Shown here piece by piece: positions 51,515-59,356 of a stretch of DNA of 64,000 bases; positions within the stretch are counted from its first letter, which is position 1, and every line of letters starts with the position of its first letter. Source of the DNA: Alistipes communis (GTDB taxonomy: Bacteria > Bacteroidota > Bacteroidia > Bacteroidales > Rikenellaceae); contig NZ_AP019735.1 of the NCBI RefSeq assembly GCF_006542665.1, forward strand, positions 868,001 through 932,000, read 5' to 3'. A program made the position numbers and the translations under genes. Under the pieces are notes generated by a model, which did not search any database, was not told where the DNA came from, and saw nothing but the letters and a program-made list of their open reading frames with translations.

Positions 51515-53332
51515 CTACCTGTCTTCGGCCTGATGGCCCGTACGGTCCACCTGGTGATAGAACTGGGTGTAGGGAACGTCGGTGCGTCCCGTCCCCTTGC
51601 GCATGAGTTCCTGCAAGTCGGCGAAATAGGTCGTATAGATGTCGCGCGGGAGCGCATTGCGCTTCATGCAGACCGAAGCGGCCATGCCGACCACCTCGCC
51701 GATCATGCCGCAGGTGCGCATGACGCGGGTCGAACCCAGCGCGATGTGCGTCACCGAAATGTTGCGCCCCGCCATGAACATGTTGCGCACGTCCTTCGAA
51801 TAGAAGCAGCGGTACGGCAGTGCGTAGAAATCGATCGGCGTGAGCACGCCCTCCGACAGCCACTCGGCACCGGGATACTGCTGCGAGTTCTTCTCCATCG
51901 GATAGTGCTGGTCGATACGCCACGTGGTGGTGCAGGTCTCGTCCTCGTGACGGATCGGGCGCGTGAGATCCTGCTCGCGCAGGATGTAGTCGCCCACGAC
52001 GCGGCGCGACTCGCGTTTGCCGGAGACGTGGGACACCCACACCAGATGCGTGCAGGTCCAGTCCTCCTTCTTCGAATAGCGGTTCTTGCAGTAGGAGAAG
52101 GTCGAATAGGCGACGTACATGCCGTAGTCGCGTATCTTCTCGGCGTCGGCCACCTGATCGTCGCGCATACCGACCTCCCAGTACCAGTTGGCGCGGTGCA
52201 CCGGTTCGACGGTGTACTCGTCGAGCCGCAGCCCCCAGTCGAGCGAATCGGGGAAGGTGCAGGGGGTGTTCCAGTCCTCGCAGTACCACTCGATTGAGAC
52301 GCCCATCGTGAAGCCGTCGGCCTCGACCGGAGCCAGACTTTCGCCGAACTCCGCGCGGGCTTCGCGGCCCATGCGGCACTCGGCACCCGCCATGGCAGCC
52401 AGATAGGCGTCGCCCGTGCAGTCCGAGAAGAGTTTGCCCGAAAGTTTGATCCGGTTCTGTTCGGTCGCCTCGACGGCTACGACCGAACGGATCGTGTCGC
52501 CCATCTTCTCGACCTCGGTGACGGTATAACCCAGGAAAAGTGTGATATTCTTCTCGGCGAGCACCACTTTGAGCTTCTTGTCATCCTGGTAGTGGTGGGC
52601 GCCGCGGGCGTTGCCGATGCGGTCGGGGCCGATCTCGTTGAGCAGGTAACCCAGCGACGGATAGGGATCGACGTTGATCTGGCCGCCCAGTCCGACACGC
52701 ACCTCCGACGAGTTGTTGCCGCCCAGCACGTAACGATCCTGCACGAGCGCCACCTTGCAGCCCAGACGGGCGGCCGCCAACGCCGCACAGATACCCGAAA
52801 TGCCTCCGCCGACCACGACGAAATCGAATTCGCCCTTGTCCACCGGCGTTTCGGGGCCGAGCAACCGTGCGCGCAGGGCGCGGTACTCATCGAGCGAATC
52901 GCCCGGCATTTCGTCGGAAGTGGTCAGCACGACGGCGTCGCAGCGGCCGTCGAAGCCCGTCAGGTCGTGCAGTGCGAGGGTGTGCTTGCCCTTTTTGAGA
53001 GCGATCTTGCCGCCCCGCTGCCAGTACCAGTCGACCTTGTCCGTGCCGAAGGTCGCCGCGTCGGCCACACCGTCGACGAGCACCTGAAAGATGCCCGGCG
53101 TCGGGCCGTCGGACCAGTGTTTCGTCCAGTTTTTGGTACGCACCAGCAGATTGTACTCGCCGTCGGCGGGTACTTCGACGGTCGTCACCGCATCGCGTTG
53201 AAGCGGCGTGCCGATGCCGTGCGCCAGCAGATAGGAGGAGCCCATCTGGAGGACGAACTGCTGTTCGACCGTCCAGTCGCCCCGATCGGCGAAGGTCGTG
53301 GCGAGCGCCATGACCGAATTGTTCGTGTTCAT
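51515..53332 (-). CDS. FAD-dependent oxidoreductase with N-terminal golvesin/Xly-like domain
   Basis: The 605-residue protein has no signal peptide. Residues about 15-150 form a golvesin/Xly-type beta domain (MGSSYLLAHGIGTP, NLLVRTKNWTKHW, HTLALHDLTGFDGRCD). From about 168 the FAD-binding Rossmann fold starts (FVVVGGGISGICAALAAARL), followed by VLGGNNSSEVRVGLGG, FSDCTGDAYLAAMAGAECRM and NMFMAGRNISVTHIALG. The fold belongs to the FAD_oxidored group, whose Bacteroidetes substrates are mostly unknown sugars. It is cytoplasmic. It is a full-length paralogue of the C-terminal part of the neighbouring LacI fusion, 43 nt upstream. Confidence 0.88.
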   Translation of the reverse strand: MNTNNSVMALATTFADRGDWTVEQQFVLQMGSSYLLAHGIGTPLQRDAVTTVEVPADGEYNLLVRTKNWTKHWSDGPTPGIFQVLVDGVADAATFGTDKVDWYWQRGGKIALKKGKHTLALHDLTGFDGRCDAVVLTTSDEMPGDSLDEYRALRARLLGPETPVDKGEFDFVVVGGGISGICAALAAARLGCKVALVQDRYVLGGNNSSEVRVGLGGQINVDPYPSLGYLLNEIGPDRIGNARGAHHYQDDKKLKVVLAEKNITLFLGYTVTEVEKMGDTIRSVVAVEATEQNRIKLSGKLFSDCTGDAYLAAMAGAECRMGREARAEFGESLAPVEADGFTMGVSIEWYCEDWNTPCTFPDSLDWGLRLDEYTVEPVHRANWYWEVGMRDDQVADAEKIRDYGMYVAYSTFSYCKNRYSKKEDWTCTHLVWVSHVSGKRESRRVVGDYILREQDLTRPIRHEDETCTTTWRIDQHYPMEKNSQQYPGAEWLSEGVLTPIDFYALPYRCFYSKDVRNMFMAGRNISVTHIALGSTRVMRTCGMIGEVVGMAASVCMKRNALPRDIYTTYFADLQELMRKGTGRTDVPYTQFYHQVDRTGHQAEDR

Positions 53333-53375
53333 CGTATTAATTGGTTTTTCTGTTAGGGTCGGTTGTCAATGCGGA

Positions 53376-56270
53376 TCAGCACTCTTCGCTGCGGGCGGCC
53401 GTCGTGTCGATCAACGTGTAGACTTGCAGGTAGGGCACGTCGGTGCGCCCCGCGCCCCGCCGCATCAGCTCGCGCAACTCCTCGAAGCGCGTATCGTAGA
53501 CGTCGTGCGGCAGCGCTCCGTGCTTCGAACAGATCGACGCGGCCATGCCGACCACCTCGCCCATCATCGCCGTGGTGCGCATCACGCGCACCGTGCCCAG
53601 CGCGACGTGCGAAACCGAGATGTTGCGCCCGGCCATGAAGAGGTTGTCGACGTCCTTCGAATAGAAGCAGCGGTAGGGAATCGGATAGAACGACAGCGGT
53701 GTCAGGTGACCGCATGACAAATATTCGCGGCCGGGGAAGAGCTTGCTGTTTTCGGGATCGGGATAGTGCTGGTCGATGTACCACGACGTCGACGCCGTGC
53801 CGTCGGGATAGATCGTGAAGTTCATCAGATCCTGTTCGCGCAGGACGAACTCGCCCAGCAGCCGGCGACTTTCGCGCTTGCCCGCCACGTGCGCCACCCA
53901 ACCCAGATAGCTGTTGGCATACCGGTCGCGCACCGACGAACGGTTTTTCAGATACGACCAGTTGGAGTAGGCGACGTACATGCCGTAGTCGCGTATCTTC
54001 TCGGCGTCGGCGATCTGGTCGTCGCGCATTCCCACCTCCCAGTACCACTGGCCGCGGCGCACGATCTGCACGCTGCGTTCGTCGATCGGCAATCCCCATT
54101 CGATGTCCGGAAACGCGGTCGGCGCATCGGCTTCGAGGCAGTACCACTGCACCGAGGCGCCCATCGTCATGCCGTCCGCCGTGTCGGGTGCCGACGGCTC
54201 GCCGTATTTCGAACGGGCCTCGCGCCCCATGCTCCACTCGGCACCGGCCAGCACGCCCAGCGTCGCATCGCCCGTACAGTCGGCGAAAAGGGGGCCGCGC
54301 ACCACGATCTGGCGGTAGGTATCGACGTCGGTGGCCACGATCGACTCGATCGTGCGCGGCGTGCGCTTGTTGACCTTCGTGACCTTGTATCCCAGCAGCA
54401 GCGTGATACGCTCCTCGGCCAAGATCGCGCGGAGCTTCTTCTCGTCTTCGTAGACCTCGGGGGTACGGGCGTTGCCCTTCGTGGAGGGGCCGAACTCGTT
54501 GAGCAGATAACCCAGCGACGGGTAGGCGCCGATATTGAGCCGGCCGCCCAGCCCTACGCGCACCTCCGACGAGTTGTTGCCGCCCAACACCTTGCGGTCC
54601 TGGATCAGCGCCACGCGCAACCCCTGCCGCGCCGCCGCGATGGCGGCGCACATGCCGGCCACGCCGCCGCCCGCGACGACGAAATCGAACGTCCCCCGCT
54701 CTTCGGGTTCGGCGGGCAGGCCGAGCAGGTTGTTGCGCAGCCGGAAGACCGTTTCGAGCGAATCGTCGGGCGCCACGTCGTGCAGCGTGAAGAGGATGGC
54801 GTCGCAACGCGCGTCGAATCCCGCCAGATCGTGCAGCGCGACTTGGTGGACGCCCTCCGTAAGGTAGGTCGTACCGCCCGCCTGCCAATGCCATTCGGGA
54901 TCGCCCGTACCGAAGAGCGTGTCGCAGTCGCGGCCGTCGATGCGCAGGCGGAAGGCGCCGGGGGCATGCTTCTCCTTGTCGGCCCAGTGGGCCGTCCAGT
55001 TCTTCGTCCGCACGAAGATGCGGTACTGGCCGCTCTGCGGAATTTCGATCTTCGTCACGGCGTCCTCGACCGGCGTACCCAGACCGTGTGCCAAGAGGTA
55101 GCTCGACCCCATCTGCTCCATGAACTGGGGATCGGCCGTCCAGCCGCCCTTGTGCCGGAAATAGGTTCCCGGGAGCAGTACGGAGTCGCGCGGCGTCAGC
55201 TCCGCGACGCCCGCAGCATGTTCCCTGCCCGCCTCGACCCGTTCGGGATGAATGCAGGCGGTAGATCCCCCGACGATCAGTTCGGGTTCGATCACCACGC
55301 TGCGACAGTCGTCGTCGCCGGCGATCATGCGCCGCAGCATCTCGAACGACTGCTCGCCCAGCCTGCGGGTGGATTGGGTGATGTAGGTGACCGAAGGTTT
55401 GTAGAGCGAGAAGATCTCGCTTTCGTCGAAGCCCACCAGCGCGAGGTCTTCGGGCGCCGAGAGGTTCAGTGCGTTGAGCGCCTGCAAGCCCAGCAGGGCC
55501 AGCGTATTGGTCGGCAGCAGGAACGCCTCCACGCCCCGCCGCACGGCGTCCTCGAAGATGCGCACCGTATCCTCCTGCGCATGGCCGTAGACCGTATAGT
55601 GGATCTGCGAATAGCCCTCCAATCCGTAGCGGCGCATGGCCTCGCAATAGCCCCGTTCGCGCTCCGAAAGGCTCGAAATACCCAGCGTGTAGGAGATCAT
55701 CTCGATACGGCGGTAACCGTTCTCGTAGAGGTGTTCCACGCCCATCCGCCCGGCCCGCTCGTTGTCCAGCATCACGCGCCCGACATCGAGTCCCGCGATG
55801 TCGCGGTCGAGCAGCACGGTGGGAATGCCGGCGTCGAGCGCCTTGCGGAGCACCTCCTCGCTGCCCGAACAGGGCGCGACGATCAGCCCTTCGACGCCGT
55901 TGCCGATGAAGGTGTCGACGATGTTGTCGAGCTTCTCGGCATTTTCGTCCGAACTGCCGAACAATACCGTATAATTGTAGTTGTGCGCGATGTTCTCGAT
56001 GTAGCGGGCGATATCGGCGAAGAACTGGTTGGCGATGTCCGACGTCACCATGCCGATCGTATAGAAGCGTCCGCTGCGCAGACTCGCCGCAGCCTTGTTG
56101 GGGCGGTACCCCAACCGTTTGGCCACCTCCGCGATGCGGCGGGCCGTATCCTTGTTGACGTTGCAGTCCAGATTCCCTTCGGCGTCGCGCTTGGCGTTCA
56201 TCACCAGCGACACGAGCGAAATGGAGACGCCCGCCTCCCGGGCGACGTCGCGTATGGTTATTTTTCCCAT
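53376..56270 (-). CDS. LacI-family regulator fused to an FAD-dependent oxidoreductase
   Basis: One uninterrupted 964-residue frame. Residues 1-70 are a LacI helix-turn-helix (ITIRDVAREAGVSISLVSLV, RRIAEVAKRLGYRPNKAAAS). Residues about 70-345 are the periplasmic-binding-protein-like effector domain (IGMVTSDIANQFFADIARYI, PTVLLDRDIAGLDVGRVMLD, LALVGFDESEIF, ending ELIVGGSTA). A short linker leads to a golvesin/Xly-like domain (MGSSYLLAHGLGTP, RTKNWTAHW) and a complete FAD domain (FVVAGGGVAGMCAAIAAARQ, VLGGNNSSEVRVGLGG, FADCTGDATLGVLAGAEW, NLFMAGRNISVSHVALG). No signal peptide is present. The enzyme part aligns end to end with 51515-53332. It is the first gene of the catabolic operon, with a LacI-type operator in its own promoter. 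Confidence 0.92.
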   Translation of the reverse strand: MGKITIRDVAREAGVSISLVSLVMNAKRDAEGNLDCNVNKDTARRIAEVAKRLGYRPNKAAASLRSGRFYTIGMVTSDIANQFFADIARYIENIAHNYNYTVLFGSSDENAEKLDNIVDTFIGNGVEGLIVAPCSGSEEVLRKALDAGIPTVLLDRDIAGLDVGRVMLDNERAGRMGVEHLYENGYRRIEMISYTLGISSLSERERGYCEAMRRYGLEGYSQIHYTVYGHAQEDTVRIFEDAVRRGVEAFLLPTNTLALLGLQALNALNLSAPEDLALVGFDESEIFSLYKPSVTYITQSTRRLGEQSFEMLRRMIAGDDDCRSVVIEPELIVGGSTACIHPERVEAGREHAAGVAELTPRDSVLLPGTYFRHKGGWTADPQFMEQMGSSYLLAHGLGTPVEDAVTKIEIPQSGQYRIFVRTKNWTAHWADKEKHAPGAFRLRIDGRDCDTLFGTGDPEWHWQAGGTTYLTEGVHQVALHDLAGFDARCDAILFTLHDVAPDDSLETVFRLRNNLLGLPAEPEERGTFDFVVAGGGVAGMCAAIAAARQGLRVALIQDRKVLGGNNSSEVRVGLGGRLNIGAYPSLGYLLNEFGPSTKGNARTPEVYEDEKKLRAILAEERITLLLGYKVTKVNKRTPRTIESIVATDVDTYRQIVVRGPLFADCTGDATLGVLAGAEWSMGREARSKYGEPSAPDTADGMTMGASVQWYCLEADAPTAFPDIEWGLPIDERSVQIVRRGQWYWEVGMRDDQIADAEKIRDYGMYVAYSNWSYLKNRSSVRDRYANSYLGWVAHVAGKRESRRLLGEFVLREQDLMNFTIYPDGTASTSWYIDQHYPDPENSKLFPGREYLSCGHLTPLSFYPIPYRCFYSKDVDNLFMAGRNISVSHVALGTVRVMRTTAMMGEVVGMAASICSKHGALPHDVYDTRFEELRELMRRGAGRTDVPYLQVYTLIDTTAARSEEC

Positions 56271-56299
56271 GATTTCGGATTCGCAGTTTTAAGTCTTCG

Positions 56300-56330
56300 C
56301 AAATCTATGAAACGTTTTAATAAAATCCAA
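56300..56330 (-). promoter_or_regulatory. Promoter of the LacI-FAD operon
   Basis: On the minus strand, TTG (56330-56328), a 20-nt spacer and TAGATTTG (56307-56300) match the consensus. The 20-nt spacer contains a LacI-type operator. Confidence 0.8.
56308..56319. promoter_or_regulatory. LacI-type operator between -33 and -7
   Basis: TGAAACGTTTTA is one mismatch from the symmetric core TGAAACGTTTCA. Occupation would block RNA polymerase, so autorepression is likely. Confidence 0.75.
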
Positions 56331-56442
56331 ATATTCGATCGAAAAAATAAATTTCCCGTCCCGAATCGAAACGAATTCTCGTCTTTCCCCCTCTTTCTAT
56401 CCTTGATTCACATGCAGGGAATCGAACTTTCTACCTCCCTGA

Positions 56443-56454
56443 TTAAACGTTTCA
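56443..56454. promoter_or_regulatory. Upstream LacI-type operator
   Basis: TTAAACGTTTCA has one mismatch to the symmetric core and lies 135 bp upstream of the promoter site (centre to centre), a distance suited to a looped repression complex. Confidence 0.6.
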
Positions 56455-56782
56455 TATCATTAATATACAATGATCTATACACAACGTATAGATTCTGTTT
56501 CCCGCCTTCCGGAAGGTTCCGCGGCCCCGAACCGCTTCCGGTTCCCCGCCGGTCGATTTCGTTTACTTCCGATCAGAAAATGCGAAATCGAAGCCCGGCA
56601 CACGCCGAATCTCAAAAAATAGTTAATTTTGAACGGATTTTTCCGGAAACGACCCTCCGGAAACCTCCCGCCCGCTTTCGGAACGGACATGAAGACAACC
56701 GCATCGTGGGGATCATCCGCCACCGTGCAGCGAAGAAAAGGGGGCTGAGGCCGGACGAGTAACCTTCCCGTACGGACGACGA

Positions 56783-56811
56783 AAAGGGCTTACGGAATCC
56801 GCAAGCCCTTT
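56783..56811 (-). terminator. Intrinsic terminator of the sulfatase operon
   Basis: Stem AAAGGGCTT (56783-56791) pairs with AAGCCCTTT (56803-56811), 30 nt after the hydrolase stop. On the minus strand the stem runs into TTTTCG. Confidence 0.7.
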
Positions 56812-56840
56812 CAACCATACGCCAGCCGGAGACGCCCCGT

Positions 56841-57695
56841 CTACTCGCCCAACACGGAGAAGATGAACGCCGCCGTCTTGCGGGTGACCTCCTCGTGGTA
56901 GTCGGACTTCCCGTAATTGAAGAAGCCGTGGCGGGCGTCGTCGTAGAGAACGATCTCGGCACGTCCGTCCGCCGCACGAACCGCATCGCAAAACAGCTGC
57001 GACTGCTTCCACGAGATCGTGCGGTCGGCCCGGCCGTGGAACAGCGCGACGGCGGGCGGATCGGCCCCAATCCGGTTCACGGGCGAAAAGTCCCGCAGCT
57101 CCCCGTCGGAGAAGGGCGCCAGATAGGGCGTCCCCTCTTCCGGAAAACGCGAGCCGTCGATCCGGCGCGTCAGGTCGTAAATCCCGTTGTATCCCACGAA
57201 AAAACGGCAACCTGCCTGCGACAGCGCCTCGTCGGCCGCCAGCGGCGTTCCAGCCGACGCCGCGACGTAACCGAACCGCAGCGTATCCAGCCCCAGTTCG
57301 CCGGCGCATGCCGCCACGAGGTCTCGGGCCGCCTGCAACTCCTCCAATCCCGCGCTGAAATCGGCCCCGTCGCCGACGAGCGAGTAGACGATCCGTACGC
57401 CCGCGATCCCCTGCGAAGCCAGATAGGCCGACTGGCGGCGGAAGGCGCCGATGCCGCATGTTCGCCAGCTGCCGCCGGGAACGTAGACGACGAACGGCCG
57501 GGGCCCGCCGGCATCGCCCCGCTCGGGCAGGTCGATCTCCAATACGAGCGTCCGGTCGCCGCGGGTTGCGAAGGTATACGACCGCGTAGTGAAGCCGTCG
57601 TAAGTCAGGTCGGCGCAATAGAGTTCGGGATCGGCAGCATACGCGCCCGCACAGAGGAGCGTCGCGGCGAAAGTCAGTAATAATGTTCTCATCAT
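56841..57695 (-). CDS. Secreted alpha/beta hydrolase (esterase-like)
   Basis: The 284-residue protein has a signal peptide (LLLTFAATLLCAGAYA). The alpha/beta-hydrolase landmarks are the oxyanion strand VVYVPGGSW, the nucleophile elbow VAASAGTP, the acid in FHGRADRTI and the base in DDARHGFF. The elbow reads A-x-S-x-G instead of G-x-S-x-G, as in some carbohydrate esterases. It may remove acetyl or other acyl groups from a glycan. It is the last gene of the operon, 29 nt after the sulfatase. Confidence 0.82.
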   Translation of the reverse strand: MMRTLLLTFAATLLCAGAYAADPELYCADLTYDGFTTRSYTFATRGDRTLVLEIDLPERGDAGGPRPFVVYVPGGSWRTCGIGAFRRQSAYLASQGIAGVRIVYSLVGDGADFSAGLEELQAARDLVAACAGELGLDTLRFGYVAASAGTPLAADEALSQAGCRFFVGYNGIYDLTRRIDGSRFPEEGTPYLAPFSDGELRDFSPVNRIGADPPAVALFHGRADRTISWKQSQLFCDAVRAADGRAEIVLYDDARHGFFNYGKSDYHEEVTRKTAAFIFSVLGE

Positions 57696-57724
57696 CTGCT
57701 TTTCGGATTAAACGCGAACTCGGA

Positions 57725-59341
57725 CTATCGCTTGTCGCCCGTGAAATTCGGGTTCGGCTCCGGCATGGAAGCGCCGACCGACTCGCGCCACGCGTGCAGC
57801 ATCTTACGCAGCTTCTTCACCACGCCGGGCTTCTCGGCCGACAGGTCGTGCTGCTCGCCGAGATCGGTTTTCAGATCGAACAGCTGGACGGTTCCGTTCT
57901 CGAAATACTCCAGCAATTTGTAATCGCCGTACCGAATCGCACCGCCGGGGCTCTGCATACCGTGATTGCTGTAATGGGGGAAGTGCCAGTAGAGCGCACG
58001 CTTCTCGATCTTCCCGCCTTCGAGCAACGGTACGATGCTCTCGCCCTCGCAGACCTTCTCCTTCGGGACATCGACCGAAGCCATGTCCAGCAGCGTATAG
58101 TAGAAGTCGTTGCTGATGACCGGCACGTCGCACTCCGTCCCCGCGCGGCCGACGCCCGGATAGCAGACGATCATCGGCACGCGGATGCCGCCCTCGTACA
58201 TCCACCCTTTGGCGCCGCGCAGCGGCAGACTCGACGTGGCATAGGCCCTGTCGAGCGCATCCTTGGCGATCCTGCGGTCGGGACGGCCGAAGTTGGCGCC
58301 TGCCATGCCGCCATTGTCCGAATAGAAAATCACGATCGTGTTGTCCGCGATGCCGAGCTCTTCGAGCTTCCGGCGGATGACGCCCAGGCTCTCGTCCATC
58401 GCTTCGACCATGGCTGCGAACTCGATATTGTCCTGATGCTGCTTGATCTTGACGGTGCGCTGCGGCAGGACGCGGTAGCCCTGGTAGGCTTTGGTGTGCA
58501 CCAGCGAATCCAACTCCCCGCGCGTCAGCGGATCGGGATCGTCGGGATTGCCTTCGAGAATATAGGGATCGCCCTCGTAGTGCATCGTCGCCAGCTTCCT
58601 GCGGTACTTCTCGACCAGATCCTTCCGCCCCTGGATGGGATCGTGAACCGCGAAATGCGACATGTAGAGGAAGAACGGGCCGTCCTTGTGCTCCTCGATG
58701 TATTTGGTAGCCTCGCGCGTCATCACGTCGGTCAGATATTCGCCCTCCTCGCCTTCGTAGCCGTTCAGCCGGAACGGTGCGTAGTAACCCTGTGGCCAGC
58801 CTTCGTTATACCCCAACGGAATATGCTCGTCGAACCCGTGCGCCAACGGATTGGAATCGCCCTTGCCGAGGTGCCACTTGCCGATGATCGCCGTCGCGTA
58901 ACCGTTGTCGCGCAAAGTCTCGGCCACGGTGATCTCCTCGAAGGGAAGGTGTTGCTCGACAGGAGCGTTGAGCAGACGCTGGAAGGGCCAGTTCTTACGG
59001 CCGGGCAACCAGTCGGTGAGGCGGATGCTCGCCGGATAACGCCCCGTCATGAGGCTCGCCCGCGTCGGCGAAGAGACGTGGCAGGCCGCATAGGCGTTCG
59101 TAAAACGCACTCCCTCCTCGGCCAGCCGGTCGATATTGGGCGTTTCATGGAACCGGCTGCCGAAACAACCGATGTCGCTCCAACCGAGGTCGTCCACGAG
59201 GAAAAAGAGAATATTGGGCTTCTTCGGCGCCTCGCTGCCGTTCCTGCCCTCGGCCGAAGCGGCCTCCGTGCCCGCGAGCGTACCGGCCAGCGTGCCGGCG
59301 CTCAACAGGGCCAGATTTCTGAATCTATCCTTACCGCACAT
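57725..59341 (-). CDS. Sulfatase (S-type, formylglycine-dependent)
   Basis: The 538-residue secreted protein starts with a twin-basic hydrophobic leader (LALLSAGTLAGTLAGTEAAS). The active-site signature SSPTRASLMTGRYP at about residue 91 has serine at the position converted to formylglycine, so an anSME maturase is needed. Metal-binding LVDDLGWSDIG, GKWHLG and YSDNGG are present. It would remove sulfate from a glycan or other sulfate ester. It lies between the GLUG lipoprotein and the hydrolase in one operon. Confidence 0.93.
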   Translation of the reverse strand: MCGKDRFRNLALLSAGTLAGTLAGTEAASAEGRNGSEAPKKPNILFFLVDDLGWSDIGCFGSRFHETPNIDRLAEEGVRFTNAYAACHVSSPTRASLMTGRYPASIRLTDWLPGRKNWPFQRLLNAPVEQHLPFEEITVAETLRDNGYATAIIGKWHLGKGDSNPLAHGFDEHIPLGYNEGWPQGYYAPFRLNGYEGEEGEYLTDVMTREATKYIEEHKDGPFFLYMSHFAVHDPIQGRKDLVEKYRRKLATMHYEGDPYILEGNPDDPDPLTRGELDSLVHTKAYQGYRVLPQRTVKIKQHQDNIEFAAMVEAMDESLGVIRRKLEELGIADNTIVIFYSDNGGMAGANFGRPDRRIAKDALDRAYATSSLPLRGAKGWMYEGGIRVPMIVCYPGVGRAGTECDVPVISNDFYYTLLDMASVDVPKEKVCEGESIVPLLEGGKIEKRALYWHFPHYSNHGMQSPGGAIRYGDYKLLEYFENGTVQLFDLKTDLGEQHDLSAEKPGVVKKLRKMLHAWRESVGASMPEPNPNFTGDKR

Positions 59342-59356
59342 TTGTCTATGAGATTG

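Larger units (their letters stand above)
56271..56840. other. Control region upstream of the LacI-FAD operon
   Basis: The region contains the LacI-FAD promoter (56300-56330) with an operator in its spacer, a second operator at 56443-56454, and, at its right end, the terminator of the neighbouring operon (56783-56811). The stretch 56460-56780 has no supported gene or motif. Confidence 0.7.

Noticed and set aside
53766..56762. A plus-strand open frame of 998 codons opposite the LacI-FAD gene
   Set aside because: It is a shadow of the minus-strand gene; the minus-strand protein has clear LacI and FAD motifs.
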